NCBI GenBank assembly: GCA_019120175.1
Contig: DWVP01000014.1
Span: forward strand, 1 to 64,000
Direction: 5' to 3'
Source: Candidatus Corynebacterium faecigallinarum
GTDB taxonomy: Bacteria; Actinomycetota; Actinomycetes; Mycobacteriales; Mycobacteriaceae
Length of the DNA stretch: 64,000 nucleotides
Shown one piece after another: positions 20,787 through 29,100 of the stretch. The notes under the pieces are model-generated. The model was not told the DNA's origin. It saw only the letters and a list, made by a program, of their open reading frames with translations, and did no database searches. Each line of letters opens with the position of its first letter. Position 1 is the stretch's first letter. The position numbers and the translations under genes were made by a program.

Positions 20787-21542
20787 ATGTGCGGACGATA
20801 CGTCATGTTCAGTTCCACCGAAACCATCGTCAGTGGCGTCGGAGCCATGACGCGCCTGCGCGGTGGTGACGGCCGGGGGCGCATCGGCGTGGTCGGTGGG
20901 GGACCGACAGCCAACTGGAACATCGCGCCGACCCACACCGTGCCGGTGGTGCGCGAGTTCGTGCAGGCCGGGCAGGCCGGGGATGACGGCGATGACGGAG
21001 ACCCGGCACTGACCCTGGGGCCGGCCTCATGGGGTTACCCGGCGCCGTGGAAGAAGGGGCTGGTGCTGTTCAACGCCCGTGGGGAGAGCGTCTTCGACAA
21101 GCCGAGTTTCCAGGGATCCCAGCCGTGCCTGTTCATCATGGACGGCTGGTATGAGTGGCATGAGAAGCGTCCCTACCTGGTCACCGGCCCCGGATTGCTG
21201 GTCGTCGCCGGACTGTGCCGTCCTGCGCGGGAGGGCGAGGGGTTGGACGCCACGATCATCACCACCGCCTCCGCCGGGCCAGTGGGCTGGCTGCATGACC
21301 GCATGCCACGGGTGCTCGGGATCGCCGGTATCGCCGGCCCCGACACCGACGGCGACATCAGTGCCGTCGGTGCCGCTGAAGTGCACGCGTGGCTGTCCGG
21401 TACCGACGACGACCGCCGCACACTGGCGGCGTCCACCCCGGGCGGGGACGTGCTGGATATGCTCGCCACCCGCGAGGTCGACCGTCGGGTCGGAAACGTC
21501 GCCAACAATGACGCCGGGCTCATCGACGGTGTGTCTGACTAG
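20787..21542 (+). CDS. SOS-response-associated peptidase (SRAP, YedK/HMCES family)
   Basis: 251-residue protein that in this family self-removes its initiator Met and forms a thiazolidine cross-link with abasic sites in single-stranded DNA, shielding them. Catalytic features: Cys2 at the new N-terminus (MCGRYV), Asn in NWNIAPT, Glu in DGWYEWH and His in LHDRMP. An Asp/Gly expansion ([13 protein letters not shown]) sits in a surface loop. Start at 20787 is fixed by the obligatory MCGRY N-terminus. No clear LexA box is visible nearby. Confidence 0.94.
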   Translation: MCGRYVMFSSTETIVSGVGAMTRLRGGDGRGRIGVVGGGPTANWNIAPTHTVPVVREFVQAGQAGDDGDDGDPALTLGPASWGYPAPWKKGLVLFNARGESVFDKPSFQGSQPCLFIMDGWYEWHEKRPYLVTGPGLLVVAGLCRPAREGEGLDATIITTASAGPVGWLHDRMPRVLGIAGIAGPDTDGDISAVGAAEVHAWLSGTDDDRRTLAASTPGGDVLDMLATREVDRRVGNVANNDAGLIDGVSD

Positions 21543-21560
21543 AGTCCGACTACACTGGCG

Positions 21561-21586
21561 GGAACAAACTCACCCCCGGTGGCGTT
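21561..21586 (+). promoter_or_regulatory. SigH-type promoter upstream of sigH
   Basis: GGAAC (21561) and CGTTG (GTT at 21584-21586) are separated by 19 bases between GGAA and GTT, matching the SigH/SigR consensus GGAA-N(17-20)-GTT. A vegetative-type TACACT box at 21551-21556 may be a second promoter. Points to autoregulation; inference from motif. Confidence 0.55.
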
Positions 21587-21610
21587 GATACCGGTGGCCG
21601 AAAGGAGCAC

Positions 21611-22234
21611 ATGAACGACCACGTGAAGCGCAGCGACGACAGCGACGAGCAACTGCTCGAACGCTTCGAACGCGATGCGCTGCCGCTCCTGGACCAGCTC
21701 TACGGCGCGGCCCTGCGGATGACCCGTAACCCGGCTGACGCCCAGGATCTGGTTCAGGACGCCTACATGAAGGCGTACCAGGCGTTCGGGTCGTACAAAC
21801 CCGGCACGAACCTGAAGGCGTGGATGTACCGCATCCTGACAAACACCTACATCAACCAGTACCGCAAGGCTCAGCGACGACCACAGGAGACCTCCGATGA
21901 GACGGTCACCGACTGGCAGCTGGCCGATTCGGCGTCCCATGACTCCACCGGGCTGAGGTCCGCGGAGATCGAGGCCCTGCAGCGGATCCCGGACACCCGT
22001 ATCCAGGAGGCGCTGATGGGACTGTCCGACGACTACCGCATGGTGGTCTACTACGCCGATGTCGAACAGCTGCCCTACAAGGAGATCGCCGAGATCATGG
22101 ACACTCCGATCGGCACGGTGATGAGCCGTCTGCACCGGGGGCGCAAGCAGTTGCGCGCGAAGCTGAAGGACGTCGCCGCCGAACACGGGATCAGCACCGA
22201 AGAGCGCTCGAAGCGTCCGGCGGGGAAGATCTAG
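21611..22234 (+). CDS. sigH: ECF sigma factor SigH (SigR/RpoE group)
   Basis: 207-residue sigma factor for heat and thiol-oxidative stress. Region 2 is [54 protein letters not shown]; region 4 is [53 protein letters not shown] good ribosome site AAAGGAG (21601) precedes ATG 21611. Its anti-sigma gene begins 12 bases after the stop. Known targets in corynebacteria include thioredoxin, mycothiol and protease genes. Confidence 0.95.
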   Translation: MNDHVKRSDDSDEQLLERFERDALPLLDQLYGAALRMTRNPADAQDLVQDAYMKAYQAFGSYKPGTNLKAWMYRILTNTYINQYRKAQRRPQETSDETVTDWQLADSASHDSTGLRSAEIEALQRIPDTRIQEALMGLSDDYRMVVYYADVEQLPYKEIAEIMDTPIGTVMSRLHRGRKQLRAKLKDVAAEHGISTEERSKRPAGKI

Positions 22235-22246
22235 AGGAACATCACG

Positions 22247-22579
22247 ATGACTGAGAACACCAGTGGGACACCAGAACACAGCAAGTGCGAGGAACTCGTC
22301 GAGGTCCTCTACGAGTACATCGACGTGAAGTCCGGGGACTGCGAGGGAGCAGGGTACCGCCGGGCGCGGGCCAACCTCGAGTCGCATGTTGAGGAATGCC
22401 CGTCATGCCTGGAGGCGCTGGGCATTGAGCAGCAGGTCCGGCAGTTGCTGCGGGCCCGGTGCGGGGAATCCGCCCCTGCGGAGTTGCGGGGCAGGATCGT
22501 CACCGCGCTGCATGCGTCCGACGGGTCAACGTCGGTGACGTCGGTGCGCTCCACGACGGTGCGCTACACCGAAGGCTGA
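22247..22579 (+). CDS. rshA: Zinc-binding anti-sigma factor RshA (RsrA family)
   Basis: 110-residue redox switch that binds and silences SigH when reduced and releases it upon disulphide formation. The ZAS motif is visible: Cys14 (SKCEELVEVLYEYID) then HVEECPSC (His-x3-Cys-x2-Cys). The C-terminal tail is variable. It is co-transcribed with sigH (12-base gap). A hairpin terminator follows its stop. Confidence 0.94.
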   Translation: MTENTSGTPEHSKCEELVEVLYEYIDVKSGDCEGAGYRRARANLESHVEECPSCLEALGIEQQVRQLLRARCGESAPAELRGRIVTALHASDGSTSVTSVRSTTVRYTEG

Positions 22580-22600
22580 CTGCAAGGGCGCTGAATACGA

Positions 22601-22644
22601 AGACAGGGCCCGCACCGGGAAAATCCCCGGGGCGGGCCCTGTCT
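22601..22644. terminator. Bidirectional hairpin between rshA and bL37
   Basis: 13-bp arms (AGACAGGGCCCGC and complement) enclosing a second short GC pairing; the convergent genes rshA and bL37 end on either side. Confidence 0.85.
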
Positions 22645-22660
22645 GGCAGTCGAACAACGC

Positions 22661-22735
22661 TTAAGCGTTGGGACGCTTGCCGTGGTTCGCCTTCTTCTTG
22701 CGGCGGTCCTTGCGCTTACGGCCACGCTTGCTCAT
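22661..22735 (-). CDS. Ribosomal protein bL37 (24 residues)
   Basis: A very short, highly basic gene: ATG at 22735, TAA at 22661, product starting MSKRGRKRKDRRKKK and ending ANHGKRPNA. This matches bL37, the 24-residue large-subunit protein first seen in mycobacterial ribosome structures, in the same position beside the sigH-rshA and whiB1 loci. An AGAGGAG ribosome site lies just upstream, with TATAGA (complement of 22745-22750) and TTGAAC (complement of 22767-22772) 16 bases apart as a promoter. It is easily missed because of its length. Confidence 0.9.
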   Translation of the reverse strand: MSKRGRKRKDRRKKKANHGKRPNA

Positions 22736-22744
22736 GATGGCTCC

Positions 22745-22772
22745 TCTATAGGTGGAACGGATAACCGTTCAA
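22745..22772 (-). promoter_or_regulatory. Promoter of bL37
   Basis: -35 TTGAAC and -10 TATAGA with a 16-base spacer on the minus strand; start of transcription would fall 0-5 bases before the ATG. Confidence 0.5.
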
Positions 22773-22873
22773 GGATAACGGGAGGGGTGCACTGGGCGAA
22801 ATCACCGTGTGCAGTGTGCGCAGGACAGGAACTCAGCCTCGGGGTGTGGACCCTGCGGGAACTTCTGGAACTG

Positions 22874-23137
22874 TTACGCGGTGGCGACCCGGGTGCGGGT
22901 GCGGCCGCGGTTGTTGCGACGCTTCAGGGCGCGGCGCTCGTCCTCGCTCATGCCGCCCCAGACGCCGGCATCCTGGCCGGACTCGATGGCCCAGGCGAGG
23001 CAGGAGTTGGTTACGGGACATTTGTTGCACACCAGCTTCGCCTTGGCGATCTGGGCCAGTGCCGGGCCGGAGTTGCCGACCGGGAAGAAAAGCTCGGGGT
23101 CTTCGGAACGGCAGATTGCCTTGTGACGCCAGTCCAT
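22874..23137 (-). CDS. whiB1: WhiB1, iron-sulphur transcription factor
   Basis: 87-residue essential-type WhiB protein; in mycobacteria its [4Fe-4S] cluster senses NO and it binds sigma factor region 4 and DNA. Cluster ligands are C9, C37, C40 and C46 (C...CNKCPVTNSC), followed by the turn GVWGG and a basic DNA-binding tail RRALKRRNNRGRTRTR. N-terminal MDWRHKAICRSEDPELFFPVG is diagnostic for WhiB1. ATG 23137 has an AAGGAG ribosome site. The open frame continues upstream for about 95 codons but without homology. Confidence 0.95.
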   Translation of the reverse strand: MDWRHKAICRSEDPELFFPVGNSGPALAQIAKAKLVCNKCPVTNSCLAWAIESGQDAGVWGGMSEDERRALKRRNNRGRTRTRVATA

Positions 23138-23582
23138 CGTGATCTTCTCCTTCAACGCTGTGTACGCAGTGTGGTGTCCGGACCAGGTTCCTTGGGGCGC
23201 GGGAAAGTCACGCCCGTGGGCCGTGAAGGTGGTCCGGAGTCGTCGGTGTGGGGTGAGGCAGACCCGTTGAGCCATCGCAGTAGGAGGTGGCGGGACGGTG
23301 TTGCCCAGGGGAGAGATGACGGGAATGGTCTCGGTGTTAACCGGGATGTAACCTCGTGTCCCTCTCTCTGTTACGTGACTCAGTGTGGCACGACCGCGGG
23401 GGGCTTCGCTAGGGGTGCACGGCAAAGAGTGGGGAACATCACACTCATTTGATTTGGCCTGAAACGTAAGGGTGGGTTAACAGAGGGTCGTCGGAGGTGA
23501 GGGGCCGTGACAGTGCAGGGTCGGGGCAGGGTCGGGGCAGGGACGGGGCCGATGGTCGGTGGCGCCCAGTAGACTCGGGACC
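23138..23582. other. 445-base gene-free upstream region of whiB1
   Basis: No supported gene. It should contain the whiB1 promoter and leader (minus strand). Visible structure: GTAAC/GTTAC inverted pair at about 23348-23374, the palindrome-like GTGACTCAGTGTGGCAC near 23375, and a GGGTCGGGGCA direct repeat just before 23560. I could not assign a definite promoter box for whiB1. Confidence 0.5.
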
Positions 23583-23990
23583 ATGAATGGAGACGACGGA
23601 AGAGCGCTGGTGCTGCCACCGAGCGTGCGCTGGGCAGGACGGCTGGGACTGGCCGAGGGATTGGTGGGCTTCGGCACTGGAGTGGCGATGATCGTGCGGG
23701 ACCTGCAGGGGGTCGACACGCCCGGGCTCAACGGGGTCGCGACAGGGATCTGGTTCCTCTTCTTCGGTGGGGTTGTGGCCCTCGCCGGGTGGTTCCTGTC
23801 CCAGGGGCGCCGGTGGGGCCGCGGACCGGTGGCCATGCTCCAGCTGTTCCTGGTGCTGGTGTCAGTGTTCATGTTCTCGTCGGGGAATATTCAGGCCGGC
23901 ATTCCTACTGCGTTGGTCGGCATCGTCGGGCTGGGCCTGTTGTTCAACCACGATGCGGTGGACTGGTCGGCCCAGCGGCATCTTCGCTGA
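23583..23990 (+). CDS. Small integral membrane protein (Rv3217c-like)
   Basis: 135 residues, function unknown. Four hydrophobic segments: LGLAEGLVGFGTGVAMIV, GIWFLFFGGVVALAGWFL, GPVAMLQLFLVLVSVFMF and IPTALVGIVGLGLLF, separated by short loops with QGRRWGRG. ATG 23583 lies exactly 7 bases after TAGACT (23570-23575) and has no ribosome site (leaderless candidate). It is near whiB1 as in mycobacteria; homology assignment rests on context and topology. Confidence 0.7.
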   Translation: MNGDDGRALVLPPSVRWAGRLGLAEGLVGFGTGVAMIVRDLQGVDTPGLNGVATGIWFLFFGGVVALAGWFLSQGRRWGRGPVAMLQLFLVLVSVFMFSSGNIQAGIPTALVGIVGLGLLFNHDAVDWSAQRHLR

Positions 23991-24026
23991 GAACGCTGCC
24001 CAGGGGATTTGCCCAGGGCCTGCCGG

Positions 24027-25355
24027 TCAGTTCAGGCCCACCATCGTCCCGCCCCGCTGCTCGATAACGACCTCACCCTGGACCCGCAGGTGTACCGGGC
24101 CGGCCCACCCGCCACGGTCCACCGGGATGACCCGGTCGACCGTCCCATCGGACCAGTCGACCACCGCGACCCCGTCCGACACCGGCACCAGGAGCCGGTC
24201 GTCCAACGCAGCCCCGGTGCCGATCGCCGGGACACTGAACCGTGGATCCAGCGCGGTGGGGCCGAAGCCGATCAGACGCTCTCCGTCGAACCAGGTCATG
24301 TGGTGTGGCAGGTCCCCGGTCTCCGGCAGGAAAAGTGATCCGGACGTGGTGGAGGGCTTACTGGCCCCGTTGGCCTCGTTTCCCCCGTTTCCTCCGTTGG
24401 CCCGTGCCGCCATCGTCGAACTGGGGTCCGCCGGGTGCTGCTCGAACCCGCCGTCGGTGTGCAGCACCTGGAACCGGCTGCCCTGGAAGTCCTCGGCATC
24501 GCGGGCCCTGGTCCCGGAGCCGTGGACGTAGATCACCGCCGCCTCCTCGGCGACCCCGACCAGCTCGGCGTCCGCCGGGACGGTGAACTCGTGGGTCTCC
24601 TCCGGCTCACCGGACTCCTCCGGGACCGCCTTCTGCAGGCTGACGGTGCGCTTGCCGTCCTCGCGTCCGCAGTCGGTCACCACCGCCAACAGCTGTTTAC
24701 GGGCCTGGGCAGAACTGAACTGGCAGCCGTCGAGGCGCTGGGCGTCCACATTCACCGGGGACTCGACATGGCCAAGCTCCACGGTGCGTACCAGATCACT
24801 GCGCCACAACTCCACCCGCTCGGTGCTCAACACCCCGACACTGTCGAGGGAACGGAACATCCGAACGTCGTCGGAGGCCAGGGCGGAACGGGTGTCATGG
24901 TAACGCCCGGTGGCGGCATCGAGACTGGTGGCGTCCCCACAACCCTTCGGCCCGTGGTACACCGCGATGACCCGACGCCAGTTGGCGGTCATCCCGCACA
25001 GTTCGCGGTCACGGCTGTAGCTCCACACCTCGGAACCGTCGGTGGTGTCCAGTCCTGCGATCCGGTTACCGTCGCGGACGATGGCGGCCCCCTCCACGGT
25101 GACCGGCTCGCCGGTGTCCGAGGGTTCGGACTCGGCCCGCCAGATCTCTGTCAGTGACTCCGGGACCGGGGCATCGGAGACACCGGGTGCGATGGCGTCA
25201 CCAGCCCTGGCAGTCTCGTGGCTGGTGGACCGCGAATCGGAGAAGAACCACGTCCCGGCGACGATGAGCAGCACCACGACGGCGATGGCCGCGGCCACCA
25301 TCAGGTCGGAGCGGGAGCGCTGTTCGGCAGGTGCCCACCGACGACGACCGGTCAA
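24027..25355 (-). CDS. Single-pass membrane beta-propeller protein (Rv3212-like)
   Basis: 442 residues with an N-terminal membrane anchor (SDLMVAAAIAVVVLLIVAGTWFF) and an extracytoplasmic PQQ-like repeat domain (GNRIAGLDTTDGSEVWSYSRDRELCG, GVAVVDWSDGTVDRVIPVDRGG). Function unknown. A low-complexity insert (ANGGNGGNEANGAS) breaks one blade. Its start overlaps the stop of the RhlE helicase gene by 4 bases, the same pair as Rv3211-Rv3212. Probably displayed at the cell envelope. Confidence 0.75.
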   Translation of the reverse strand: MTGRRRWAPAEQRSRSDLMVAAAIAVVVLLIVAGTWFFSDSRSTSHETARAGDAIAPGVSDAPVPESLTEIWRAESEPSDTGEPVTVEGAAIVRDGNRIAGLDTTDGSEVWSYSRDRELCGMTANWRRVIAVYHGPKGCGDATSLDAATGRYHDTRSALASDDVRMFRSLDSVGVLSTERVELWRSDLVRTVELGHVESPVNVDAQRLDGCQFSSAQARKQLLAVVTDCGREDGKRTVSLQKAVPEESGEPEETHEFTVPADAELVGVAEEAAVIYVHGSGTRARDAEDFQGSRFQVLHTDGGFEQHPADPSSTMAARANGGNGGNEANGASKPSTTSGSLFLPETGDLPHHMTWFDGERLIGFGPTALDPRFSVPAIGTGAALDDRLLVPVSDGVAVVDWSDGTVDRVIPVDRGGWAGPVHLRVQGEVVIEQRGGTMVGLN

Positions 25356-26704
25356 CGGCGCCCCTTGCCACGCTCCGGACGGCCCTGCCGGTCCGGACGA
25401 TCCTTCCGGCCGTGCTGTGCCTGCCGGTCCCGGCGGGCCGGTGCGGTCGCCGACGCTGAACCCTGGACGTCACGCGGCGCACCGACCCTGTCGGCGACGT
25501 CCCCGGACAGGCTGAACTCATCGAGGAACTCCGGTGATCCGGAGAACCACCGTGGCGGCTCTCCCTTGCCCAGGTCCAGGGTGTCGTCGATCGCCGACCA
25601 ACGGGTGACCTCGTCCCAACCGACCAGTGTCACCGCGACGCCCGAACGTCCGGCCCGGCCGGTGCGTCCGATCCGGTGGACATAGGTTTTGTCGTCCTCC
25701 GGCACCTGGTAGTTGATGACATGGGTGACGTCCTCGACGTCGATGCCGCGGGCGGCGACATCGGTGGCGACCATGACGTCCACCGTCCCCTCCCGGAAGG
25801 CGGCGAGGGACTTCTCGCGGTCCTTCTGCCGCATGTCGCCGTGTACCGCGCCGACGGCGAACCCCAGCTCGGCGAGATCACCGGCGATGATCGCCGCCTG
25901 CCGTTTGGTGCGGGCGAAGACGATCGTGCGTCCCCGACCCGGGGTCTGCAGGATGCGGGCGAGCACACTCATCCGGTCGAGCTTGTGGGACTGGAAGACA
26001 ATCTGCCTGGTGGTGGTGTGCGTGGCCTGCGCCGACTCGGAATCCGCACGGATCAGCACCGGCCGGTTCATGAACTCCCGGGTCAACGCCACGATCGGTC
26101 CGGGCATGGTGGCGGAGAACAGCATCGTCTGCCGCGGCTGCGCGGTCTGCTTCATGATCGCCTGGACGTCCTCGAGGAATCCCTGGTCCAGCATCTCGTC
26201 GGCCTCGTCGAGCACGAGGATCTCGACGTGGGAGAGGTCGAGATGCCCCTGCCTCGACAGATCCAGCAGGCGGCCAGGGGTACCGATGACGACATCGGCG
26301 CCGGCGTCGATCGCGGTGATCTGCGAATCGAAGGGCACCCCGCCGTAGATCGTGGTGACCACGAACGGGCGGTCACCGACGCGGAGGTTACGGGACGCTT
26401 CGGCAAGGTCTTCCGCGACCTGGAGACACAGCTCGCGGGTGGGGACGACCACCAGGCCACGGACCGTGCCGTCCAACTCGGCGACCCCGGCGTCGTCGAA
26501 GACCCGGTCGAGCAGCGGGACACCGAACCCCAGGGTCTTGCCCATGCCGGTGCGGGCCTGACCGATGAGGTCCTTGCCGACCAGCGCCAGGGGCAGGGCG
26601 CGTTCCTGGATGGCGAAGGCCCGGCCCCGTCCGTCCGATTCGAGAGCCTCGGCGATCTCGACGGCCACACCGAGATCACGGAACGTGGGTCGCTCCACGG
26701 GCAC
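25352..26704 (-). CDS. rhlE: DEAD-box RNA helicase RhlE
   Basis: 450-residue ATP-dependent RNA helicase. Motifs in order: Q motif (AFAIQERALPLAL), I ARTGMGKT (residues 50-57), Ia PTREL, Ib TPGRLLDL, II DEAD (166-169), III SAT, IV-VI with VATDVAARGIDVEDVTHVINYQ and HRIGRTGRAG. The C-terminus is a short basic tail (PARRDRQAQHGRKDRPDRQGRPERGKGRR), typical for RNA contacts. GTG start at 26704 with a GGAAGG ribosome site. It is divergent from the DUF3107 gene. Confidence 0.92.
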   Translation of the reverse strand: MPVERPTFRDLGVAVEIAEALESDGRGRAFAIQERALPLALVGKDLIGQARTGMGKTLGFGVPLLDRVFDDAGVAELDGTVRGLVVVPTRELCLQVAEDLAEASRNLRVGDRPFVVTTIYGGVPFDSQITAIDAGADVVIGTPGRLLDLSRQGHLDLSHVEILVLDEADEMLDQGFLEDVQAIMKQTAQPRQTMLFSATMPGPIVALTREFMNRPVLIRADSESAQATHTTTRQIVFQSHKLDRMSVLARILQTPGRGRTIVFARTKRQAAIIAGDLAELGFAVGAVHGDMRQKDREKSLAAFREGTVDVMVATDVAARGIDVEDVTHVINYQVPEDDKTYVHRIGRTGRAGRSGVAVTLVGWDEVTRWSAIDDTLDLGKGEPPRWFSGSPEFLDEFSLSGDVADRVGAPRDVQGSASATAPARRDRQAQHGRKDRPDRQGRPERGKGRR

Positions 26705-26784
26705 CTTCCCTTCCTGCTGCTACGTCAACGCTATGATGGTCCACGTTACAGCCAAGGCAATGTGAGAGGGAAAGACACCGCAAC

Positions 26785-27012
26785 ATGGACATCAAGGTCG
26801 GTTTCGTCAACAACCCGCGCGATCTGGTCATCACCAGTAGCGAAGAGCAGGAAGCGGTGGCAGCGCAGGTCGAGGAACTGCTCGCCGGAGACAACGCCAA
26901 AAACACCCTGTCCCTCAAGGACAACAAGGGTTCGGTGTACGTCATCGTCCGTGACCAGGTCGCCTATGTCGAGGTGGGCTCGTCGGCGTCCCGTCCCGTG
27001 GGCTTCATCTGA
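26785..27012 (+). CDS. DUF3107 family protein (Rv3208A/TB9.4-like)
   Basis: 75-residue small cytosolic protein of unknown function, one of the most conserved small proteins of mycolic-acid bacteria: MDIKVGFVNNPRDLVITS ... SVYVIVRDQVAYVEVGSSASRPVGFI. TATGAT at 26732-26737 is a possible -10. The next gene starts 11 bases later, suggesting co-transcription. Confidence 0.9.
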   Translation: MDIKVGFVNNPRDLVITSSEEQEAVAAQVEELLAGDNAKNTLSLKDNKGSVYVIVRDQVAYVEVGSSASRPVGFI

Positions 27013-27023
27013 GCGAGGGCAAC

Positions 27024-28073
27024 GTGACTGATCCGGGACGCGAGCCGGTCCGCCGGGAGCGCTTCACCCTCCCTTCGTCGGAGCTGGAGCGCCGGGCGGA
27101 CTACCGCGAGCGCCATGCTCGGGAACGGGAACGTCGGCAGCGTCGGAACCGGTGGATCGGGGTGTCCGGCGTCCTGGTGGCGCTGACGACCATCGGTGTG
27201 GTCATCGAACTGGCCGTGAACAGTGGCGGAGGATCCGGTGGCGATGATGCTGTGTCGTCGGCGTCGTCGGCGTCAGGTTCAGCTGCGAACGGTGGGGACG
27301 GGGGCGACTCGTCGGAGTCCGCCGGACCGGTTCCCGGCACCGCCCCTGCCACCGACGTCGGCGAGTTACCCTCCGGCGGCGAGTTCAGCAGCTCCGGTGA
27401 CGGAACGTTCCACGGTGTCGGCACCGCCGGTGCCACCGCCGGCGACGTCGATGGACTCGGCGACGAAACCTACACCTACGTCGTCGAGCTGGAGGACGGG
27501 GTCAACGGCTCCTCCTTCGGTGGTGGGGACGCCTTCTCCGCCACGGTGGACGCCGTCCTCGGCGACCCACGGTCGTGGGTGTCCACCGGAGACTACGCCT
27601 TCGAGCACATCAGCGTGCGCTCCCAGGACACCCCGGACCTGCGGGTGCGCCTGGTCAGCCCGGAGACCACGGCACAGCTGTGCGGTGGGACGATCGACCT
27701 GGAGACCAGCTGCTTCATCCAGGGGCCCGATGACGAGGGAGAGGCCGGGGCTGGCCGGGTGATCATCAACCTCGCCCGGTGGGTCCGTGGATCGGGCAGC
27801 TTCGAGGGTGACCTCGGTGCCTACCGCCAGTACGTCCTCAACCACGAGATCGGGCACGGCATCGGATTCGCCGCCCACCAGCCGTGTCCGGAGGACGGGG
27901 CGTTGGCCCCGCTGATGATGCAGCAGACCCTGAGCCTGAACAACGGTGACCTCGAGGACCTGGATGCCGGGGCAGAATACGGCGGCTCGGCGGCGAACAA
28001 CACCTGCCGGCCGAACGCCTGGCCCTTCCCGCACGGACGTAGCGAGGGTGAGGCGGTGGATGTGCGGGACTGA
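27024..28073 (+). CDS. DUF3152 membrane-anchored zinc metalloprotease (Rv3207c-like)
   Basis: 349 residues: basic cytosolic N-terminus (ERHARERERRQRRNRW), one TM (WIGVSGVLVALTTIGVVIELAV), a Ser/Gly/Asp-rich linker of about 70 residues, then the DUF3152 domain with HEIGHGIGFAAH (H274, H278, H285), the metzincin-like HExGHxxGxxxH zinc site, followed by LMMQQTLSL as a Met-turn candidate. It should act outside the membrane. Substrate unknown. GTG start, 11 bases after the DUF3107 gene. Confidence 0.9.
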   Translation: MTDPGREPVRRERFTLPSSELERRADYRERHARERERRQRRNRWIGVSGVLVALTTIGVVIELAVNSGGGSGGDDAVSSASSASGSAANGGDGGDSSESAGPVPGTAPATDVGELPSGGEFSSSGDGTFHGVGTAGATAGDVDGLGDETYTYVVELEDGVNGSSFGGGDAFSATVDAVLGDPRSWVSTGDYAFEHISVRSQDTPDLRVRLVSPETTAQLCGGTIDLETSCFIQGPDDEGEAGAGRVIINLARWVRGSGSFEGDLGAYRQYVLNHEIGHGIGFAAHQPCPEDGALAPLMMQQTLSLNNGDLEDLDAGAEYGGSAANNTCRPNAWPFPHGRSEGEAVDVRD

Positions 28074-28142
28074 CCTGCATGTTCGACTGCCCTGAGACAC
28101 TGTTGCAGTTTGCTGTCCGAGGTCGGGGTTAGAGTGTGAGCC

Positions 28143-29096
28143 ATGTCAGACACGACGACGAACCACTCCACCGACCGCTCCGCAGAAGAACCGCCGACGG
28201 CGATCCGGGCAGGTTTCCAGGTCTCCCACGCCGCCCCGGTCGCCCTCGGTGAGGCGTGGGGTGAAGGGTGGCGGTGTGACCAGGCCGTGCTGATCCCGTC
28301 GGACGACCGGGCGCGCGCGACCTGGACGGCGCAGGTGATGGACCAGGTCCGCCCCTCCGGGGTGTCGGTGGCCCGCCCGCTGCGCTCCACCGACGGGCGT
28401 TACACCCTGGGTGGATGGACCGCGCGTGGCTTCCTCTCCGGGCACCGTGCCCCGAGATTCGACGAGACGGCGGCCAGTGCACTGCGGTTCAATGAGGCAC
28501 TGGCGAAGGTGGATGCGGCGCGTCGGCGCCCGGCGTTCCTCGACACGTCCGCGGTTGTCGCCGCCGCCGGGGCCACCGGGTCTGCCGGTGGCGGGGGAGT
28601 CGGCGAACTCAGCGAGACCGCCCTGTTCGCCGTCGCCGAGGCCGCGGCCTGGGCCGATGACCCCACTGAACTGCTGGCCCCGGTGATGGACCTTGCCGAG
28701 GTGCCCCGCGACGATGTCGCTGCGGCGATGGAGAAGGCGACCGGAGTGATGTTGCTGCGCACCGAGGTCGCCGCAGCCGACCAGCTGGTGCACGGTGACG
28801 TGCTGGGGTGCACCATCTACGACGGCTACGCCGACCCGGCGATCGTGGACCTGGTGCCGGCCTGGCGACCGGCCGGCTGGTCGGTGGCGCTGCTGGTGGT
28901 GGACGCGATCGCCTGGGCGAATGCCGAGGACGGGTTGATCCAGCGGTGGAGCCACCTTCCCGATTTCGACCAACTGCTGCTGCGCGCGGTGATGTACCGC
29001 CTGTTCGTGCATGCGGTGTTGCCGGACTCCTCGCCGAGCGCGTGGAGCGGCATCTCCCGGGTCAGCGACGTCGTCGCCGCACGGGTCGGGGTGTGA
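28143..29096 (+). CDS. TIGR02569 family protein, kinase-like fold
   Basis: 317 residues; actinobacterial family of unknown function. The segment LVHGDVLGCTIYDGYADPAIVDLVPAWRP resembles the catalytic loop of aminoglycoside/choline kinases (HGDxxxxN...D), with the usual metal-binding Asn absent. TAGAGT (28130-28135) lies exactly 7 bases before ATG 28143 (leaderless candidate). adnA starts 4 bases after the stop. The same gene precedes adnA in M. tuberculosis (Rv3205c region), which suggests a link to that helicase-nuclease or simple operon conservation. Confidence 0.8.
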   Translation: MSDTTTNHSTDRSAEEPPTAIRAGFQVSHAAPVALGEAWGEGWRCDQAVLIPSDDRARATWTAQVMDQVRPSGVSVARPLRSTDGRYTLGGWTARGFLSGHRAPRFDETAASALRFNEALAKVDAARRRPAFLDTSAVVAAAGATGSAGGGGVGELSETALFAVAEAAAWADDPTELLAPVMDLAEVPRDDVAAAMEKATGVMLLRTEVAAADQLVHGDVLGCTIYDGYADPAIVDLVPAWRPAGWSVALLVVDAIAWANAEDGLIQRWSHLPDFDQLLLRAVMYRLFVHAVLPDSSPSAWSGISRVSDVVAARVGV

Positions 29097-29100
29097 ACTG

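Noticed and set aside
23138..23425. Upstream extension of whiB1 by 96 codons
   Set aside because: WhiB1 proteins start at MDWRHK and ATG 23137 has a clear ribosome site.
22682..23452. 256-codon + strand frame between rshA and the 23583 gene
   Set aside because: It is antisense to bL37 and whiB1, both well supported.
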